A DNA stretch of 64,000 bases from assembly GCA_963678305.2 (NCBI GenBank), contig CAXXVV010000017.1, forward strand, positions 558,001 through 622,000, given 5' to 3'. The translations under genes were made by a program, and so were the position numbers. This stretch comes from G963676655 sp963678305 (GTDB lineage Bacteria > Verrucomicrobiota > Lentisphaeria > Victivallales > Victivallaceae). Below the pieces are notes generated by a model that made no database searches, had not been told where the DNA came from, and worked only from the letters and a program-made list of their open reading frames with translations. Shown here in pieces: positions 17,083-26,482 of the stretch; the first letter of the stretch is position 1, and each line of letters begins with the position of its first letter.

Positions 17083-18375
17083 ATGACGAATAATAAAAGA
17101 AAAGTTGAAATAATGGCACCGGCCGGTTCATTTGAATCGCTGTCCGCTGCATTGCGGGCCGGGGCCGATTCCATTTACTTCGGAGTCGGGAATTTGAATA
17201 TGCGTTCCCGGGCCGGAATAAATTTCACCATCGAAGACCTGCCCAAAATAGCCAGGATGTGCCGCAAAGTCGGAGCAAGGGCCTATATGACCTTGAATAC
17301 AATTGTTTATGACGCCGAACTGCCGGAAATCAAGAAGCTCTGTGAGGCGGCGGCTGAAGCTGGCATAGACGCGGTAATTGCTTCAGACATTGCAGCGGTC
17401 CAGATTATCCAGGCAGCCGGGTTATCAGTCCACATGTCGGTGCAGACCAACATCTGCAACCTTGAAGCGGTCAAATTCTATTCTCAGTTTGCCGATGTGG
17501 TAATTCCTGCCAGAGAGCTTTCATTGGCCCAGATCAAAAACATAACCGACACGATAAAAGAACAGCAGATTACCGGTCCGGCCGGGGATCTGATGCAGAT
17601 AGAAATGTTTGTTCATGGCGCTTTATGCGTGGCCTATTCCGGAACCTGCTACATGTCGCTCGGACTATACAATTCGTCTGCGAATCGCGGCGCATGTTTT
17701 CAGAACTGCCGTCGCAAATACCGGGTGATCGACGAGGCCACCGGGGACGAACTGGTGATCGACAATCATTACGTGATGTCACCTAAAGATCTATGCAGCA
17801 TCCGCTTCATCGACCGGATTCTGGACAGCGGAGTCGCCGTACTCAAACTCGAGGGGCGCGGACGCTCGGCGGATTACGTCAATATCGTCACCGGCGTTTA
17901 CCGGGAAGCAGTCGACGCATGGCTCGACGGCACCTATGGACCGGAGAAGTTTCCGGCCTGGGAAAAAGAGCTGAAGCGGGTATTCAATCGCGGGTTCTGG
18001 CATGGCGGCTATTACCTTGGTGAAAAACTCGGCGAATGGAGCGGTCAAGGAGGAAACCTGTCAAAGTTTCACAAGATTCATCTGGGTAAAGTAACCAAAT
18101 ACTATTCAAAACTCCAAGTGGCAGAGCTGGCCTTGAATGCCGGTGAGTTAAATATCGGGGATGAAATACTGATCACCGGAGGGACTACCGGCGCGTTGAG
18201 ATTCAATGTCGAAGCCCTGAGGTGGAACGGCGAAGAGGTACAAACCGCACCCAAAGGAGCAATTGTAACGGTCCCGGTCCCGCGCAAGGTCCGGCTGAAC
18301 GACAAACTCTACATCTTCAAACCTCGTCTGTTCGGCGACATTCCTCAGACCGGCCAGGTGTTGCGCGAACGTTGA
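17083..18375 (+). CDS. U32 family protein (TrhP/RlhA-like RNA hydroxylation)
   Basis: Annotated historically as collagenase-like peptidase U32. E. coli members (YegQ/TrhP, RlhA) hydroxylate uridine or cytidine in tRNA or rRNA and need an Fe-S centre. This protein (430 aa) has the N-terminal barrel start IMAPAGSFESLSAALRAGAD, the U32 signature EMFVHGALCVAYSGTCYMS, then RGACFQNCRRKY; the four Cys of these two segments fit an Fe-S cluster. The C-terminal beta domain (about 350-425) is present. By length and layout it is closest to the TrhP group. It begins 2 bp after the LysM gene and so is probably translated from the same mRNA. Confidence 0.9.
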   Translation: MTNNKRKVEIMAPAGSFESLSAALRAGADSIYFGVGNLNMRSRAGINFTIEDLPKIARMCRKVGARAYMTLNTIVYDAELPEIKKLCEAAAEAGIDAVIASDIAAVQIIQAAGLSVHMSVQTNICNLEAVKFYSQFADVVIPARELSLAQIKNITDTIKEQQITGPAGDLMQIEMFVHGALCVAYSGTCYMSLGLYNSSANRGACFQNCRRKYRVIDEATGDELVIDNHYVMSPKDLCSIRFIDRILDSGVAVLKLEGRGRSADYVNIVTGVYREAVDAWLDGTYGPEKFPAWEKELKRVFNRGFWHGGYYLGEKLGEWSGQGGNLSKFHKIHLGKVTKYYSKLQVAELALNAGELNIGDEILITGGTTGALRFNVEALRWNGEEVQTAPKGAIVTVPVPRKVRLNDKLYIFKPRLFGDIPQTGQVLRER

Positions 18376-18404
18376 TTCAAACCATCGATACCTATGGGAT
18401 TCAC

Positions 18405-18433
18405 TTGAAATAATCCTGATTGAAGGTTATTTT
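18405..18433 (+). promoter_or_regulatory. Candidate panB promoter
   Basis: TTGAAA (18405-18410), 17-bp spacer, TATTTT (18428-18433), about 42 bp before the panB ATG. It closely matches the element before dut. Confidence 0.45.
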
Positions 18434-18475
18434 AATATATATTCACTTATTAACTATTTACAGGTATTCTTTACC

Positions 18476-19282
18476 ATGGAAAGTAAGAAAAAATTGAACG
18501 TCAATGATTTTCGCAAGATGAAGAAATCCGGCGAAAAAATTGTTATGTTAACCTCATACGACGCGCCGACGGCGCATGTCGCCTATGAAAGCGGAGTTGA
18601 AATGCTGTTGGTCGGAGATACTCTGGCCATGACCGTTTTGGGCTATGAAAACACCCTGCCCCTGACGCTGGATCAATCCCTTTATCACTGCGCCGCGGTC
18701 AGACGAGGCGCGCCAAACGCGTTTATTGTCGGCGATATGCCGTTCATGACCTATCAGGCCGATCCCAGCGAAGCAATGAAAAACGCGGCCAGATATCTTC
18801 AGGAAGCCGGAGTGGATGCCGTAAAGCTCGAAGGCGGACTGGAAATGGCTCCACTTATCAAACGTTTCACCGGGGCGGGAATTCCGGTTGTAGCTCATAT
18901 CGGCCTGCTGCCGCAGCAGGTAATGGCGATGGGCGGCTACAAAGTTGCCGGAAAAACCGAGGAGGGAGCAAAAAAATTGATGCAGGATGCGCTTGCGGTA
19001 CAGGAAGCCGGTGCTTTTTGCGTAGTGGTCGAATCAGTTCCGGCAACACTCGGGTCTGAAATTACTAAAGCGCTGGACATCCCGACTATCGGAATCGGCG
19101 CCGGAGTGCATTGTGACGGACAAGTCCAGGTCGTCAGCGACTTGCTTGGGATGTTCACATATTTCAAACCGCGTCATACAAAACGCTACGCTGAACTTGC
19201 TGAGCTAATGAACCAGGCTCTGGGCGAATATGTCGCGGAGGTCAAAAGCAGCACTTTCCCGGGGCCGGAAAATTCTTTCTGA
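18476..19282 (+). CDS. panB: 3-methyl-2-oxobutanoate hydroxymethyltransferase PanB
   Basis: First enzyme of pantothenate synthesis: it transfers a hydroxymethyl group from methylene-THF to ketoisovalerate, in a cytosolic Mg-dependent decamer. Family motifs are clear: MLTSYDAPTAHVAYESG, VGDTLAMTVLGYENTLP (Mg-ligand Asp), VGDMPFMTYQ, VKLEGG, VVAHIGLLPQ (active-site region) and the C-terminal IGIGAGVHCDGQVQV. The length of 268 aa is normal. No panC or panD is adjacent. The gene ends in a convergent gap with hrpA that contains several hairpins. Confidence 0.97.
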   Translation: MESKKKLNVNDFRKMKKSGEKIVMLTSYDAPTAHVAYESGVEMLLVGDTLAMTVLGYENTLPLTLDQSLYHCAAVRRGAPNAFIVGDMPFMTYQADPSEAMKNAARYLQEAGVDAVKLEGGLEMAPLIKRFTGAGIPVVAHIGLLPQQVMAMGGYKVAGKTEEGAKKLMQDALAVQEAGAFCVVVESVPATLGSEITKALDIPTIGIGAGVHCDGQVQVVSDLLGMFTYFKPRHTKRYAELAELMNQALGEYVAEVKSSTFPGPENSF

Positions 19283-19316
19283 CGCAAACCGTGAAAACTG
19301 ATACATTTGGAATAAA

Positions 19317-19498
19317 TTACCTCGATGCAAGCATACGAGGTATTGGAAGCGCTTTTGAAAAAAGCTTGGCAAAAATATTATTTTTCAATAACGTCCCAAG
19401 GGGCGGGGTATTAAACCCCATATATTTAACTTCCGCTTCCGTAAGGAGCCTTAGCGACTGGAGTTTGAAGCGGTACTGATGCCGTCCGCCGTACGGAC
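19317..19498. repeat. Hairpin cluster between panB and hrpA
   Basis: Three stem-loops lie in the 227-bp convergent gap. First, TTACCTCGATGC-AA-GCATACGAGGTATT (19317-19344), about 11 bp with one bulged base. Second, GGGG-TATTAAA-CCCC (19405-19419) inside CAAGGGGCGGGGTATTAAAC. Third, GTCCG-CCGTA-CGGAC (19484-19498). The last or the second may end transcription of panB and hrpA, but none has a clean T-run. The arrangement resembles remnants of a mobile or REP-type element more than a single terminator. A 62-codon GTG ORF running through it has no conserved look and is not called. Confidence 0.45.
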
Positions 19499-19509
19499 AA
19501 TAACTCAGT

Positions 19510-22500
19510 TTACGGAGTTCCGAGGCTGAGGTCATCCCATTTCTTTTGAAGCTTCTTGACGGAAATTTTTTCGGTAGTCTGAATATCCGGCGCGAACGTT
19601 GAAATCCTCAACTCCTCCAGTGACTTCCAGAATCTTACCAGAGCAAAATTTTTGTTAAAATCGTCAACGACCATCAGGGCTACCTTGAAGCGATCGATGA
19701 AGTATTCAATTGTTTGCAGTTTTTCGGTATCTTTGAAAGGAGCGGCGATCAATCGTTCCAGTCTCAACTGCAAAGCTCTAAGATACCGGGGATAGTTTTG
19801 CCAGAGATCATTATCGCGCAAACAACCCGGCCGGAACAGGAACTGTAACTGTTCTTCGATATCCTGACGATTCGCCATTGCCCGGTCGTCCAGTTTATCC
19901 AGCAGCGCTTTCACCTGATCATGACGATTCAAAATGTCGTCCAATTGTCCAGCACGCGTTTCGGCCGTGTCCGCCATATTTTCCAGCGCGGTCTGGCATG
20001 CGTTTTTAAACGTACTTTCGTCGCGGATCTCAACCTGATTATCATTGGTCATTGTCGCTGCGATAACCGAATCAAAAAAATCCTCCCGGTAAATTCTTTT
20101 ATGGTCGTAAAAATAAAAAGTCAGTTCACAATGAGCCGGCAGTTTATATAATTTCCGAATATATTTAGTTTGTTTTGGATAAAGTTTTTTAAATAACTCG
20201 ACCAGCGCTTTCCGATGTTCATATTCGGCTTCTTCACGCTCCAGAAATATTTTTTTGTGGATGCTGTCATTCTCGCAATAGAGAGCGGGATATACCTCAA
20301 CCTCGGTTTTACCGTTAAGAATTACTGAAGGCGGAATATCTCCGGCCGGCCAGTCAACCAGATCATGCTGAATATGGTCAGCCGCTCCGGTTACAATTGA
20401 GCTCAACATTGAACCGGAAACGGAACTTTCCGGAACAACCCGGTGATATTTGACAAGATTGCCTTTTGCGTCTATTTCGGCAACTTTCATGAACATATAT
20501 TCAGGAAGACGATCCAAATCAAAATCATCCGACTTTATTTGACTGCGGGTAGATTCAGCCAGAAACTCCGCCAGACAACTGTTTAAACTCCGCTCACAAA
20601 AAATCTTATTATCCCTGACCGCGGCCACAAATCCGGTCGTGGTTTCAGCCACGGGATTACAGCGAATTCGCAGACTTTTGGGCAACGATTTGATCATGGC
20701 CTCAACCTTTTCAGACAAGAAACCGGGAACCAGCCATTCCAAAGCCCAATCTGGCAACAGATTCATTTCATCGTCGCGGGCCAGGATAGAAATACCGTCC
20801 CCCGCCTCGCCCGGCGCGAATGCGTAACGCAACGCGAACTCGTGACCGGAAAAGATAATACTGTCGGGATAATCCTCCGGATGAATGGGGTGAAGTTGTT
20901 CGATCATCGCATCCTGCATCGCCATGTTAATATCAGTCCTGCTTCGGTGGAGCCATTTGTCAAGCCCCTGAGTCGAGCAGACGTGCGACGGCAGCACCCG
21001 ATTGAAATGTTCATAAACAGCGTCAAGATCAAGCAACACCTCCGGCCGGCGGATCTTGTCTTCCAGCAATTTAATATCATTGATCATTTTCTGATGTTTT
21101 TTAAGCCATTTCTGACGGGAAAACAATTCTCCGAAAACCATGGCCTCACGAATAAAAATATCTCTGGCTTCAAATTTTTTCACAGAGCCGTAATGCACAC
21201 TTCTACCTTTATGAATAATCAATCCACCGGAAATGACCATTTCCCGGGCATAAACGAAACCGCTCTTTTTCTCCCATCGGATATTATCATAGGTAGATTT
21301 GCACAAGTGAGGAGCAACATCTTCCAGCCAATGCGCTTTGATCGCGGCGGTTTCCCGTGCAAACACCCGGGTCGTACTGACCAGGGTAAAAGCCATCACC
21401 CACTGTTCCGGCGTTTTTTTACGATAGAGAGTGGAACCGGGAAAAATGAAGAATTTACGGTTGCGCGTCGCCGCATATATTTTTTCCTCCTTATCATATC
21501 TGGCAATATTGGCCGGAACGCCGGAAAGGATGGATTTATGGACTTTCTCATAGTCAAGAGCACCGAATTTGTGCTCCATAATATCGATTTTTCCCCATTT
21601 CATTTCCCGGGCGGAACGACACAGATCCTGAGCCAGATTGAACCACTCGCGAACCCTGATAAAGCTGAGAAAATTACTGCGGCAGAAACGTCTTAAAGCA
21701 CTGTTGCCGGTATTTTCACTACGCTCCCGCTGAATAAATTTCCAGAGATTCATGATACTGATAAAATCAGAGTCACCGTCCTGCCACTGCGCATGGGCCC
21801 GATCAGCTTCCGCCTGCTTTTCCAGCGGCCGTTCACAAGGGTCCTGCATACTCAGATACGCGGCGATAATGATCACCTCGGGCAAAACTTCCCGTTTATA
21901 AGCCGTAACCAGCATTTTAGCGATATGCGGATCAAGCGGAATTCTGGCAATATGCAAACCGTCCGAGGTAATCGCTCCGTCAGGAGAAACCGCTTGAATA
22001 TCTCCCAGAGTTTGATAGCCCTCCCTGACCAGGGCCGATTGCGGCGGATCGAGGAACGGGAAATCATCGATCCGTCCGAGCTTGAGAATAGTCATTTGCA
22101 GGATAACTCCTGCCAGAGACGTCCGGCAGATTTCCGGATCGGTGAATTCCGGGCTTTCGGATAAAGTTTCTTCGTCATAGAGATAAACGCAAATCCCGGC
22201 GGCGATTCGGCCGCAGCGACCGCGCCGCTGTCGGGCACTGGCTTGCGAAACCTGTTCGATCTGCAACGCCTGAATGTGATTGCGCGGATTGTATCTACTC
22301 AAACGAACCAGTCCGGAATCGATCACATAATGGATGTTTGGAATGGTAATAGAGGTTTCCGCCACGTTGGTGGACAAGATAATCCGACGTTGTTTACCAG
22401 GCGAAAAAACCGCTTGTTGTTCGTTATTAGACAAACGCCCGAACAGAGGAATGATACGGGTATTGGCGATATTGCGGCCTTCAAGCATATCTTTGGCATC

Positions 22501-23391
22501 GCGAATCTCGCGTTCTCCCGGCAGAAAAACCAGAATGTCGCCACGCCGGTCAACTTCGGAAATCCAGTTTACCGCTCTTGCAATATGCTGGGACAAATCT
22601 TCATCCTGCTCCGGCGGCAGGAAGAAATCCTCGACCGGAAAAGTCCGTCCCTCGATGGTCAATATTGGAGCATCGTCAAAAAACTTTGAAAAGTTCTCGG
22701 CATCAAGCGTAGCGGATGAAATAATGATCTTTAATTCCGGACGTTTCTCCTTCAGTCGTTTCAAGTAACCGAGGATAAAGTCGATATTCAAACTGCGTTC
22801 ATGGGCCTCATCGATTATCAGGCAGTCATACTGCCGCAAATCCGGATCATGCTGGGTCTCGGATAATAAAATCCCGTCCGTCATAAATTTGATAACGGTA
22901 TTATCCCGGCAATGTTTATTGAAACGAACCTGAAAACCAACCTCGTCGCCGCATCCGACATTCAATTCCTGTGCGACCCGCTTCGCCATAGCGGTAGCCG
23001 CCAAACGGCGCGGCTGAGTACAGCCGATCCGACCGGACCGCCCAAGACCGCTGTCCAAAGCGATTTTCGGCAATTGAGTTGTCTTTCCCGACCCGGTACT
23101 GCCGCAAACAATGATCACCTGATTTTCCGACAATACGGATTTTATTTCGTCAACCCGGACGCTGATAGGGAGGTTGTCCGGATAGGTAAATTTCAAATTT
23201 TCGGCAATATTTTTCAGTCCGCGTCGATCAGCCTGATCAAGTCGTGCTTCAAACGCGGCAAGCAAACGGTCTATCGGCTGCTTTCTTTTACGCCTGCGAT
23301 TGATAGACGAAGCGATTTTCTTCAGTTCAATTTGATCATTCAGAGTATAGCTGTCAATATTTTCATTGAGCCTGTCGAATAGTTTTTTCAT
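19510..23391 (-). CDS. hrpA: ATP-dependent RNA helicase HrpA (DEAH box)
   Basis: A 1293-aa DEAH-box helicase of the HrpA type. Bacterial HrpA unwinds RNA and helps rescue stalled ribosomes or process mRNA. Walker A GSTGSGKTT is at 97-105, DEAH at 193-196, SAT follows in IIISSATLDAENF, and the C-terminal RecA half has STNVAETSITIPN and the arginine-rich QRRGRCGR. Then come the helicase-associated domain and the large C-terminal HrpA extension (DUF3418 region) that separates HrpA from shorter DEAH proteins such as HrpB. The length matches E. coli HrpA (about 1300 aa). It is a lone gene, convergent with panB. Confidence 0.96.
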   Translation of the reverse strand: MKKLFDRLNENIDSYTLNDQIELKKIASSINRRRKRKQPIDRLLAAFEARLDQADRRGLKNIAENLKFTYPDNLPISVRVDEIKSVLSENQVIIVCGSTGSGKTTQLPKIALDSGLGRSGRIGCTQPRRLAATAMAKRVAQELNVGCGDEVGFQVRFNKHCRDNTVIKFMTDGILLSETQHDPDLRQYDCLIIDEAHERSLNIDFILGYLKRLKEKRPELKIIISSATLDAENFSKFFDDAPILTIEGRTFPVEDFFLPPEQDEDLSQHIARAVNWISEVDRRGDILVFLPGEREIRDAKDMLEGRNIANTRIIPLFGRLSNNEQQAVFSPGKQRRIILSTNVAETSITIPNIHYVIDSGLVRLSRYNPRNHIQALQIEQVSQASARQRRGRCGRIAAGICVYLYDEETLSESPEFTDPEICRTSLAGVILQMTILKLGRIDDFPFLDPPQSALVREGYQTLGDIQAVSPDGAITSDGLHIARIPLDPHIAKMLVTAYKREVLPEVIIIAAYLSMQDPCERPLEKQAEADRAHAQWQDGDSDFISIMNLWKFIQRERSENTGNSALRRFCRSNFLSFIRVREWFNLAQDLCRSAREMKWGKIDIMEHKFGALDYEKVHKSILSGVPANIARYDKEEKIYAATRNRKFFIFPGSTLYRKKTPEQWVMAFTLVSTTRVFARETAAIKAHWLEDVAPHLCKSTYDNIRWEKKSGFVYAREMVISGGLIIHKGRSVHYGSVKKFEARDIFIREAMVFGELFSRQKWLKKHQKMINDIKLLEDKIRRPEVLLDLDAVYEHFNRVLPSHVCSTQGLDKWLHRSRTDINMAMQDAMIEQLHPIHPEDYPDSIIFSGHEFALRYAFAPGEAGDGISILARDDEMNLLPDWALEWLVPGFLSEKVEAMIKSLPKSLRIRCNPVAETTTGFVAAVRDNKIFCERSLNSCLAEFLAESTRSQIKSDDFDLDRLPEYMFMKVAEIDAKGNLVKYHRVVPESSVSGSMLSSIVTGAADHIQHDLVDWPAGDIPPSVILNGKTEVEVYPALYCENDSIHKKIFLEREEAEYEHRKALVELFKKLYPKQTKYIRKLYKLPAHCELTFYFYDHKRIYREDFFDSVIAATMTNDNQVEIRDESTFKNACQTALENMADTAETRAGQLDDILNRHDQVKALLDKLDDRAMANRQDIEEQLQFLFRPGCLRDNDLWQNYPRYLRALQLRLERLIAAPFKDTEKLQTIEYFIDRFKVALMVVDDFNKNFALVRFWKSLEELRISTFAPDIQTTEKISVKKLQKKWDDLSLGTP

Positions 23392-23740
23392 ATAAAAAGT
23401 AGTAAGATTTCTATTATTTTTATCAAATGGGAATATAGCCCCAAAACCTCATTTTTCCATATTGCCCCTAAAATAAAGCAAATAATTGAAGCATGCTTAT
23501 TAATAATAAATAAATCAACATGTAGTTTTATGTAGTTTTAAATTAAATCGTAACAAACTTATTACAAAAATAATACGACAGAAAAGCACCAGCGTGCCTC
23601 ATAAAAATTCAACAATTTAAGATTAAAGATTTAAGTACATTAACAGACTTGACTTTGAAATGTCCGGTGGTATTTTAAAGTTTGATAAATTCCTTTGAAC
23701 AATATGAAGATTCGGCTTTAAGCTGAACAGAGAAAATTCT
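23392..23740. promoter_or_regulatory. AT-rich divergent gap with candidate promoter
   Basis: A gap of 349 bp between hrpA and the 694-aa gene. On the plus strand TTGACT (23649-23654), 16 bp and TATTTT (23671-23676) form a plausible promoter about 65 bp before the ATG at 23741. TATGTAGTTTTA-like direct repeats occur near 23520-23540. No RNA gene or other element is evident. Confidence 0.35.
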
Positions 23741-25825
23741 ATGGCACTGAAAGCATTTGAATTGACAAAACTCGGGGGCGGCAGACAATTCGTTCTTCGC
23801 ACAGCGGACGATCTGCAGTTCATTGAGCAAATTGACGAAGCCTTCTGGGGAGTGGTTCGGGTTCAAATCAGTTCACTTAACTGCGACCGTAAATTTCTCC
23901 AGCTGATTGACACTGATAAAGATGATGTAATTCTGCCAAACGAAGTGATCAAATCCTGGTATTGGCTGCGCGATATTCTGCTGGATCATGCTATTCTAGC
24001 CGACCCCAGTGATGTTCTTCCTCTTGGAGCAATTAACGCAAGCATTCCAGAGGGCATGAAAATACTCGAAGCCGCCAATACAATTGCCTCGAATCAAAAC
24101 AGGTCCGTCAACCTTGAACAGGTCAGAAGCAAATTGACCGGCCTGGTCAGCGGTCCGCTTAAAGGCGACGGAATCATCTGTGAAGCCGCAGTCACTGACC
24201 CGGACGCGGCAGAGTTGCTCAGGGATATTATCAGTTGTGGCGGCAGTACCAACAACGCGTCCGGGCAGCCCGGCATAACGGCCGCGGCACTTGACGCCTT
24301 CCTGGCCTCGGCCAGAAGCTATCTTGAATGGCTGGACGGCAACAGTGATTCTGACAACCTGCCGTTCGGCGAAGAAACCGCTTCCAATCACGCGGCAATG
24401 TCGGCTCTCAAAGATAAAATAGACGACTATTTTACCACTTGCGAATTGATCAGCCTTGACCGGGTCAACGCCATTCGCTTTGAAACCACACCGGAAAACC
24501 TGCCGGAACTTGATATTACCAGTCGCCAGGCGATAGCAGATTATATCGCATCCGCTCCGTTATCAACTCCGGACCCAAGCTCGAAACTGCAACTGATGAC
24601 CGACCGTATCAATCCTGCCTGGCGCGATGCGGCGACAAAGTTTGCAGAAATATTCAAAACAAAAATCCTGACTCCGGATAAATGGAATGAAATCAAACAG
24701 AGTTTCGCTCCTTATGAAAGCTATCTTGCCAATAAGACCGGCAGTGAGGTTGAACAACTTGGAGCAGACAAACTGCGCGGCTACCTTGATGGAACCCAGG
24801 CTGATACTCTGCGTGAAGTCATGGAGCATGACGCCACACTGGGATCGGAAATAGAAAAGCATGAACTGCTGGAAAAACTGGTTCTGTTCCGACTCTGGTT
24901 TTTCAGGTTTATGAATAATTATGTTTCATTGGCCGAACTGTTCGCTCCTGAAACCCCGTCAATGATCCAGGCTGGATCACTCGTCCTTGACGGGTACCGG
25001 TTTGATATGTGCATTCGCGTTGACAACCCGGCCCAGCATAAGAAAATGGCAGAGAACGCCAATATCCGGGTTATTTACCTGAAAGCGGATAAACCTGGCG
25101 AAGCACAACCGGTCAATCTGGCAGTCGCGGTAACTACCGGCTGCGGAATAAAACGTCATTTTATCGGCAAATACGCTTTGTTCATCGACTCGGAGAAAAA
25201 ACAATGGCAGGCCCAGATCACCGATATGCTGGATGCCCCGGTCACAATACGGGAAATAATGTTTCAGCCTTTAGGAAAAATTCGCGACCTGATTAAATCA
25301 AAATTTGAAAAATTCTCCGCTGCCAGCATGAAAAATGTTGATACCCAAATCGCGAAAGAGGCGGCGGCCCCGGTTCCGACTCAACCCGTCGGCTCCAGCG
25401 GCGGCGCGCTGCTGCTCTCCGGCGGACTGGGAATCGCGGCGGTTGGCGGCAGCTTGGCTTACTTGATAAAGACCTTGAATGAACCAAAGATCTGGACCGG
25501 TCTGACCATGGTGATCCTGTTGTTCCTGGTAATCACCGCAATTCCGATTATCATTGCCGGAATCATCAAATTCCGGCAACGCAGCCTGGCCCGGTTCCTT
25601 GAAGCCGCCGGCTGGGCGATTAATCCGGTTATCCGTCTGACTCGCCGGACCGGCAGACTGTTCACGCATAAGCCGCAAATCCCGGATAAAAAATTGTCTG
25701 ACGAGGAAAAAAAGCAGGCTAAATCAACTCACGACACCAAATTGCTTGAAATCATCCTGTTAACGGCTATTGCCTTGATCACACTGGTCGTCGTCCTGTT
25801 GATTTTTGCCAGTGATAAATTTTAA
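23741..25825 (+). CDS. Large unknown protein with EF-hand-like loop and C-terminal membrane segments
   Basis: I do not recognise this 694-aa protein. The N-terminal 550 residues are soluble. Residues 57-68 (DTDKDDVILPNE) fit a canonical EF-hand calcium loop, with Asp at 1, 3 and 5 and Glu at 12. The middle is helical and acidic. After a Pro/Ala/Gly-rich linker (about 535-555) there is a glycine-rich hydrophobic stretch (ALLLSGGLGIAAVGGSLAYL), a strong transmembrane helix (about 585-610), a basic Arg-rich linker, and a final transmembrane helix (about 667-690). The protein would therefore hold a large cytoplasmic domain at the membrane. It stands alone with its own promoter. Confidence 0.75.
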   Translation: MALKAFELTKLGGGRQFVLRTADDLQFIEQIDEAFWGVVRVQISSLNCDRKFLQLIDTDKDDVILPNEVIKSWYWLRDILLDHAILADPSDVLPLGAINASIPEGMKILEAANTIASNQNRSVNLEQVRSKLTGLVSGPLKGDGIICEAAVTDPDAAELLRDIISCGGSTNNASGQPGITAAALDAFLASARSYLEWLDGNSDSDNLPFGEETASNHAAMSALKDKIDDYFTTCELISLDRVNAIRFETTPENLPELDITSRQAIADYIASAPLSTPDPSSKLQLMTDRINPAWRDAATKFAEIFKTKILTPDKWNEIKQSFAPYESYLANKTGSEVEQLGADKLRGYLDGTQADTLREVMEHDATLGSEIEKHELLEKLVLFRLWFFRFMNNYVSLAELFAPETPSMIQAGSLVLDGYRFDMCIRVDNPAQHKKMAENANIRVIYLKADKPGEAQPVNLAVAVTTGCGIKRHFIGKYALFIDSEKKQWQAQITDMLDAPVTIREIMFQPLGKIRDLIKSKFEKFSAASMKNVDTQIAKEAAAPVPTQPVGSSGGALLLSGGLGIAAVGGSLAYLIKTLNEPKIWTGLTMVILLFLVITAIPIIIAGIIKFRQRSLARFLEAAGWAINPVIRLTRRTGRLFTHKPQIPDKKLSDEEKKQAKSTHDTKLLEIILLTAIALITLVVVLLIFASDKF

Positions 25826-25888
25826 CGTAAGAATATCTGAACGACAATCCCGCTATGAATCCCACCCTGTAAACTCAAAAAAAACGGG

Positions 25889-26482
25889 TCAGGATTTTTT
25901 CAAGTGAAGCATATTTTTCAAATTGTCAAGCAGATGCTTTTCTTCAACTGGCGCAGCTGGTTCATCCACCAGCAGGCTCCTGCCATAATAGACATGAGCC
26001 AGTCGCTGATTACCAAAACGATTGACGCCGGGAAGCCACCCCCATTCTTTGAAACCGAATTTTTTCATAAGGTATATACTGGCGTTATTTCCCTCAATTA
26101 TAATCGCCAGCAGATGGTCTATATCAAGTTGCGGACAAATCGCCATGGCATGTTCCATCAAGGCGGTGGCAACCCCGCATTTGTGATGACTGAAATCGAC
26201 ATAATAGCTGATTTCGGCGGTCTGGAGTAATGCTTCGCGTCCGGGCCGGTAAGCACTGAGACTTAACCAGCCGACCACCCGGCCACTGATTTCAGCCACA
26301 AAAACCGGATATTTATGCCGGGGATGCTTTTTTAGCCAGTTCAAACGGTTTGGAACATCGACCGGGGTCAAATCGGCGGTGATTCTTCCCGCTTCGATCG
26401 CCTGATTATAAATATCCGCGACCATCGGCATATCATCGTTTTCAGCCAGGCGAACAATAATATTATACTTCTCTGTACTCAT
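25889..26482 (-). CDS. GNAT N-acetyltransferase (phosphinothricin acetyltransferase-like)
   Basis: A 197-aa protein with a GNAT fold. The N-terminal VRLAENDDMPMVADIYNQAI, the VFVAEISGRVVGWLSLSAYR strand pair and the acetyl-CoA loop region HHKCGVATALMEHA are seen, with NASIYLMKKFGFKEWGWLPG near the end, as in the PAT/YncA group that acetylates phosphinothricin or related amino acids. An extra C-terminal tail (about 175-197) is not part of the domain. It overlaps the end of the CysZ-like gene by 20 bp, so the two are probably translationally coupled. The true substrate is not known. Confidence 0.87.
   Translation of the reverse strand: MSTEKYNIIVRLAENDDMPMVADIYNQAIEAGRITADLTPVDVPNRLNWLKKHPRHKYPVFVAEISGRVVGWLSLSAYRPGREALLQTAEISYYVDFSHHKCGVATALMEHAMAICPQLDIDHLLAIIIEGNNASIYLMKKFGFKEWGWLPGVNRFGNQRLAHVYYGRSLLVDEPAAPVEEKHLLDNLKNMLHLKKS

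Noticed and set aside
19291..19479. GTG-started ORF of 62 codons after panB
   Set aside because: It crosses three hairpins, has no ribosome site and lacks any protein-like pattern; better explained as intergenic structure.
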